Assembly (NCBI GenBank): GCA_003135255.1
Contig: PLAX01000210.1
Coordinates: 6,749-12,974, forward strand
Direction: 5' to 3'
Source of the DNA: Candidatus Dormiibacterota bacterium
Lineage (GTDB): Bacteria > Chloroflexota > Dormibacteria > Aeolococcales > Aeolococcaceae
DNA: 6,226 nt
Shown: one piece after another, positions 5,188-6,226 of the stretch
Numbering within the stretch: position 1 is the first letter of the stretch
Layout: every line of letters begins with the position of its first letter
Notes under the pieces: generated by a model
What the model was told of the DNA's origin: nothing
What the model saw: the letters and a program-made list of their open reading frames with translations, nothing else
Database searches by the model: none
Position numbers and translations under genes: made by a program

Positions 5188-5868
5188 TCAGGCGCTGGGG
5201 AGCTTCACCGGGTTCGGCGGCGCGGTGAAGGTGGCGACGCTGTTCCAGTTGGATAGGTCGTAGGTTCCGGCGGTGGAGCCGGTCTCCTTCAGCTGCAGGG
5301 GGTAGGCGGGGCCTGAGGTGGCGATGGCGACGATGTCGCCGCTCGTGGTGTCCTTGAGGAAGACGACCGACCGGCCGTCGACGGTTCCGGTGCCGTCCGA
5401 CGTGAACGTGGCCGTGGTCGACGACAGCTTCGATGGGATGTCGGTGATGTTCGACAGGCTGGAGAAGTTGCTGGCATACGAGGAGCCTGCCGTGATCTCA
5501 ACCCAGACGCCCCCGAGCAGCTCGGCACCGGCCGCGGAAGCGCCTTCAGCCGTGTAGAACGACGCCGGAGCCTTGATGTAGATGTTGCTGGCGACCTTCA
5601 CCATGTCGACGGTGGCGCCGTTCAGCACGTACGAGCCGCTGATGTCCGCGCCCACCACCTTGAGGTCGAAGCTGTTGACACCGGTGCTGGCGGTGCCGGA
5701 ACCGCTGATCTCGTAGCTGGTCGCGCTCTTGGTGGCCGACTCCGCGGCTGCCACGATCTGGGACGGCGTCTTCGAAGCGAGGCTGCTGCTGCTGCCGCAG
5801 CCGGCGGCCATGACCGCGATCGTGACGGCGGTAGCCGCCACACCGGCCCATCTGGTGGGCTCAGACAT
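5188..5868 (-). CDS. Secreted lipoprotein, LppX/LprG-like paralog B
   Basis: A 226-residue predicted lipoprotein. The signal peptide (R6, then a hydrophobic stretch 8-22) ends in the lipobox AAGC with Cys24, the only Cys. A serine run encoded by four AGC codons and SLASKTPSQI follow. The mature part aligns with paralog A over its whole length; in the last 44 residues I count 26 identical positions, including TSGPAYP, SNWN and the TAPP-P-LP ending. The fold is probably LolA/LppX-like, with a lipid-binding or surface role; function unproven. I chose ATG 5868: GGAGG lies 9 nt upstream, a -10-like hexamer is further upstream, and the signal peptide starts here. A longer frame opening at 6021 would bury the signal peptide behind 51 Arg-rich residues. 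Confidence 0.85.
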   Translation of the reverse strand: MSEPTRWAGVAATAVTIAVMAAGCGSSSSLASKTPSQIVAAAESATKSATSYEISGSGTASTGVNSFDLKVVGADISGSYVLNGATVDMVKVASNIYIKAPASFYTAEGASAAGAELLGGVWVEITAGSSYASNFSSLSNITDIPSKLSSTTATFTSDGTGTVDGRSVVFLKDTTSGDIVAIATSGPAYPLQLKETGSTAGTYDLSNWNSVATFTAPPNPVKLPSA

Positions 5869-5877
5869 CGATCCTTC

Positions 5878-5882
5878 CCTCC
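5878..5882 (-). promoter_or_regulatory. Shine-Dalgarno of lipoprotein B
   Basis: On the minus strand GGAGG sits 9 nt before the ATG at 5868 and is followed by AAGGA. It favours this ATG over the upstream in-frame ATG at 6021. Confidence 0.65.
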
Positions 5883-5930
5883 GGCGTCGGCGGTCCGGCC
5901 CTGCCCAGGACGACCATCGTCGACGGTGGC

Positions 5931-5936
5931 AGTCTA
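5931..5936 (-). promoter_or_regulatory. -10-like hexamer for lipoprotein B
   Basis: TAGACT on the minus strand fits the TANNNT pattern and would start a transcript near 5924, with a leader of about 56 nt containing the GGAGG. A recognisable -35 is missing. It is divergent from the promoter-like site at 5988. Confidence 0.4.
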
Positions 5937-5987
5937 CGCCGAGCCGGCCGCCGATTTGGGGGCAGCCTGGGTGTCTCCCCTCGTCGG

Positions 5988-5993
5988 TACACT
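5988..5993 (+). promoter_or_regulatory. -10-like hexamer at leaderless spacing before ATG 6001
   Basis: TACACT (TANNNT) ends exactly 7 nt before ATG 6001, which would put the transcript start at or next to the A of that ATG. This is the spacing typical of leaderless mRNAs in actinobacteria and Deinococcus. No convincing -35 is present. Confidence 0.45.
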
Positions 5994-6000
5994 GAGTCGG

Positions 6001-6066
6001 ATGTCGCGCTCGCGCCCGCACTCCGTGCTCCGTTTCCCTGTCATCGTCGCGGGGGTGCAGCCCTGA
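6001..6066 (+). CDS. 21-codon leaderless mini-ORF overlapping the thpR start
   Basis: The ORF runs from ATG 6001 to TGA 6064-6066 and encodes a 21-residue peptide beginning MSRSRPHSVL. Its TGA overlaps the predicted thpR CTG as CTGA, the geometry of translational coupling. There is no Shine-Dalgarno sequence before it, consistent with leaderless initiation. The peptide is not recognisable. It could be a coupling leader, a regulatory upstream ORF, or chance. Confidence 0.35.
   Translation: MSRSRPHSVLRFPVIVAGVQP
6051..6057 (+). promoter_or_regulatory. Ribosome binding site supporting the CTG start of thpR
   Basis: GGGGGTG differs from the ideal GGAGGTG at one base (a G that can still wobble-pair). 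Its core (6051-6055) lies 7 nt before the CTG at 6063. It decides in favour of CTG as start. Confidence 0.5.
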
Positions 6067-6226
6067 GAGCCTTCCTCGCCGTCCCCGTCGGACCGCCCGC
6101 GCACGGGCTGCTCGCCGCGCACGTCGAGAGGCTTCGCCAGCGGGTGGGCGGGGTGCGCTGGGTCGACACTGCCACCACTCATATCACCCTGCACTTCTTC
6201 GCGGAACTGCCCCTGGATCGGATGGA
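6063..6226 (+). CDS. thpR: RNA 2',3'-cyclic phosphodiesterase (2'-5' RNA ligase family), 3' end outside the window
   Basis: The first 54 residues of a ThpR/LigT-type 2H phosphoesterase. The family hydrolyses 2',3'-cyclic phosphate ends of RNA and can reversibly join tRNA halves by a 2'-5' bond; it acts in the cytoplasm. The N-terminus (L/M)RAFLAVPVG matches the family's first strand. VRWVDTATTHITLHFFAEL holds the first HxT catalytic motif, H40-I-T42, in its usual context. The second HxT lies beyond the window. The frame has no ATG, GTG or TTG between about 5931 and 6063, so CTG 6063 is the best start, supported by the SD-like GGGGGTG. A frameshift joining ATG 6001 to this frame is the alternative, but it would add about 20 residues not expected in the family. 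Confidence 0.82.
   Translation, partial: MRAFLAVPVGPPAHGLLAAHVERLRQRVGGVRWVDTATTHITLHFFAELPLDRM

Noticed and set aside
5783..5794. Four tandem AGC codons (serine run) after the lipobox of lipoprotein B as a phase-variable repeat
   Set aside because: Triplet units keep frame and the run is short; it is simply a flexible post-lipobox linker.
5869..6021. 51-residue N-terminal extension of lipoprotein B from ATG 6021
   Set aside because: It would bury the signal peptide and lipobox, crosses the -10-like TAGACT and the GGAGG, and is Arg-rich shadow-like.

Overview
The window is very GC-rich (roughly 70% by eye) with strong G/C bias at third codon positions. It holds seven protein genes, two of them cut by the window ends, and no rRNA, tRNA, CRISPR or insertion sequence that I can see. 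The mix suggests a soil-type, high-GC, actinobacterium-like or Chloroflexota/Dormibacterota-like bacterium: GTG/TTG/CTG starts, lipobox lipoproteins of an LppX/LprG-like type, and a leaderless-type promoter. This placement is inference from gene style only; there is no marker gene.

Layout. (1) 1-1161 is a signalling pair. The C-terminal part of a response-regulator receiver domain (+) converges on a compact GGDEF diguanylate cyclase (-), with GC-rich inverted repeats between them. (2) 1162-1375 is a divergent intergenic region. Its AT-rich, palindrome-bearing island stands out from the GC-rich surroundings. (3) 1376-4358 is a likely three-gene operon (+): a seven-helix membrane protein, a class III PLP aminotransferase of GABA/ornithine type, and an alpha/beta hydrolase whose nucleophile is Cys, not Ser. 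The last two genes lie in one reading frame separated by a single TGA, and a 9-codon mini-ORF bridges the junction. (4) 4390-5868 (-) carries two tandem paralogous lipoproteins with similar 5' leaders and a large GC hairpin between them. (5) 5869-6226 is a divergent promoter region followed by the start of an RNA 2',3'-cyclic phosphodiesterase (ThpR/LigT family, +). ThpR appears to start at CTG and to be overlapped by a 21-codon leaderless mini-ORF.

How the parts may work together. The aminotransferase and hydrolase probably act on the same small amine or amino-acid-derived metabolite, with the membrane protein as a co-transcribed sensor or membrane partner. This rests on operon structure, not on a known pathway. 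The lipoproteins are probably cell-surface or lipid-binding proteins. I see no clear defence system or mobile element. The most unusual features are the Cys-nucleophile hydrolase, the one-stop gene junction, and the leaderless mini-ORF/CTG-start arrangement in front of thpR.
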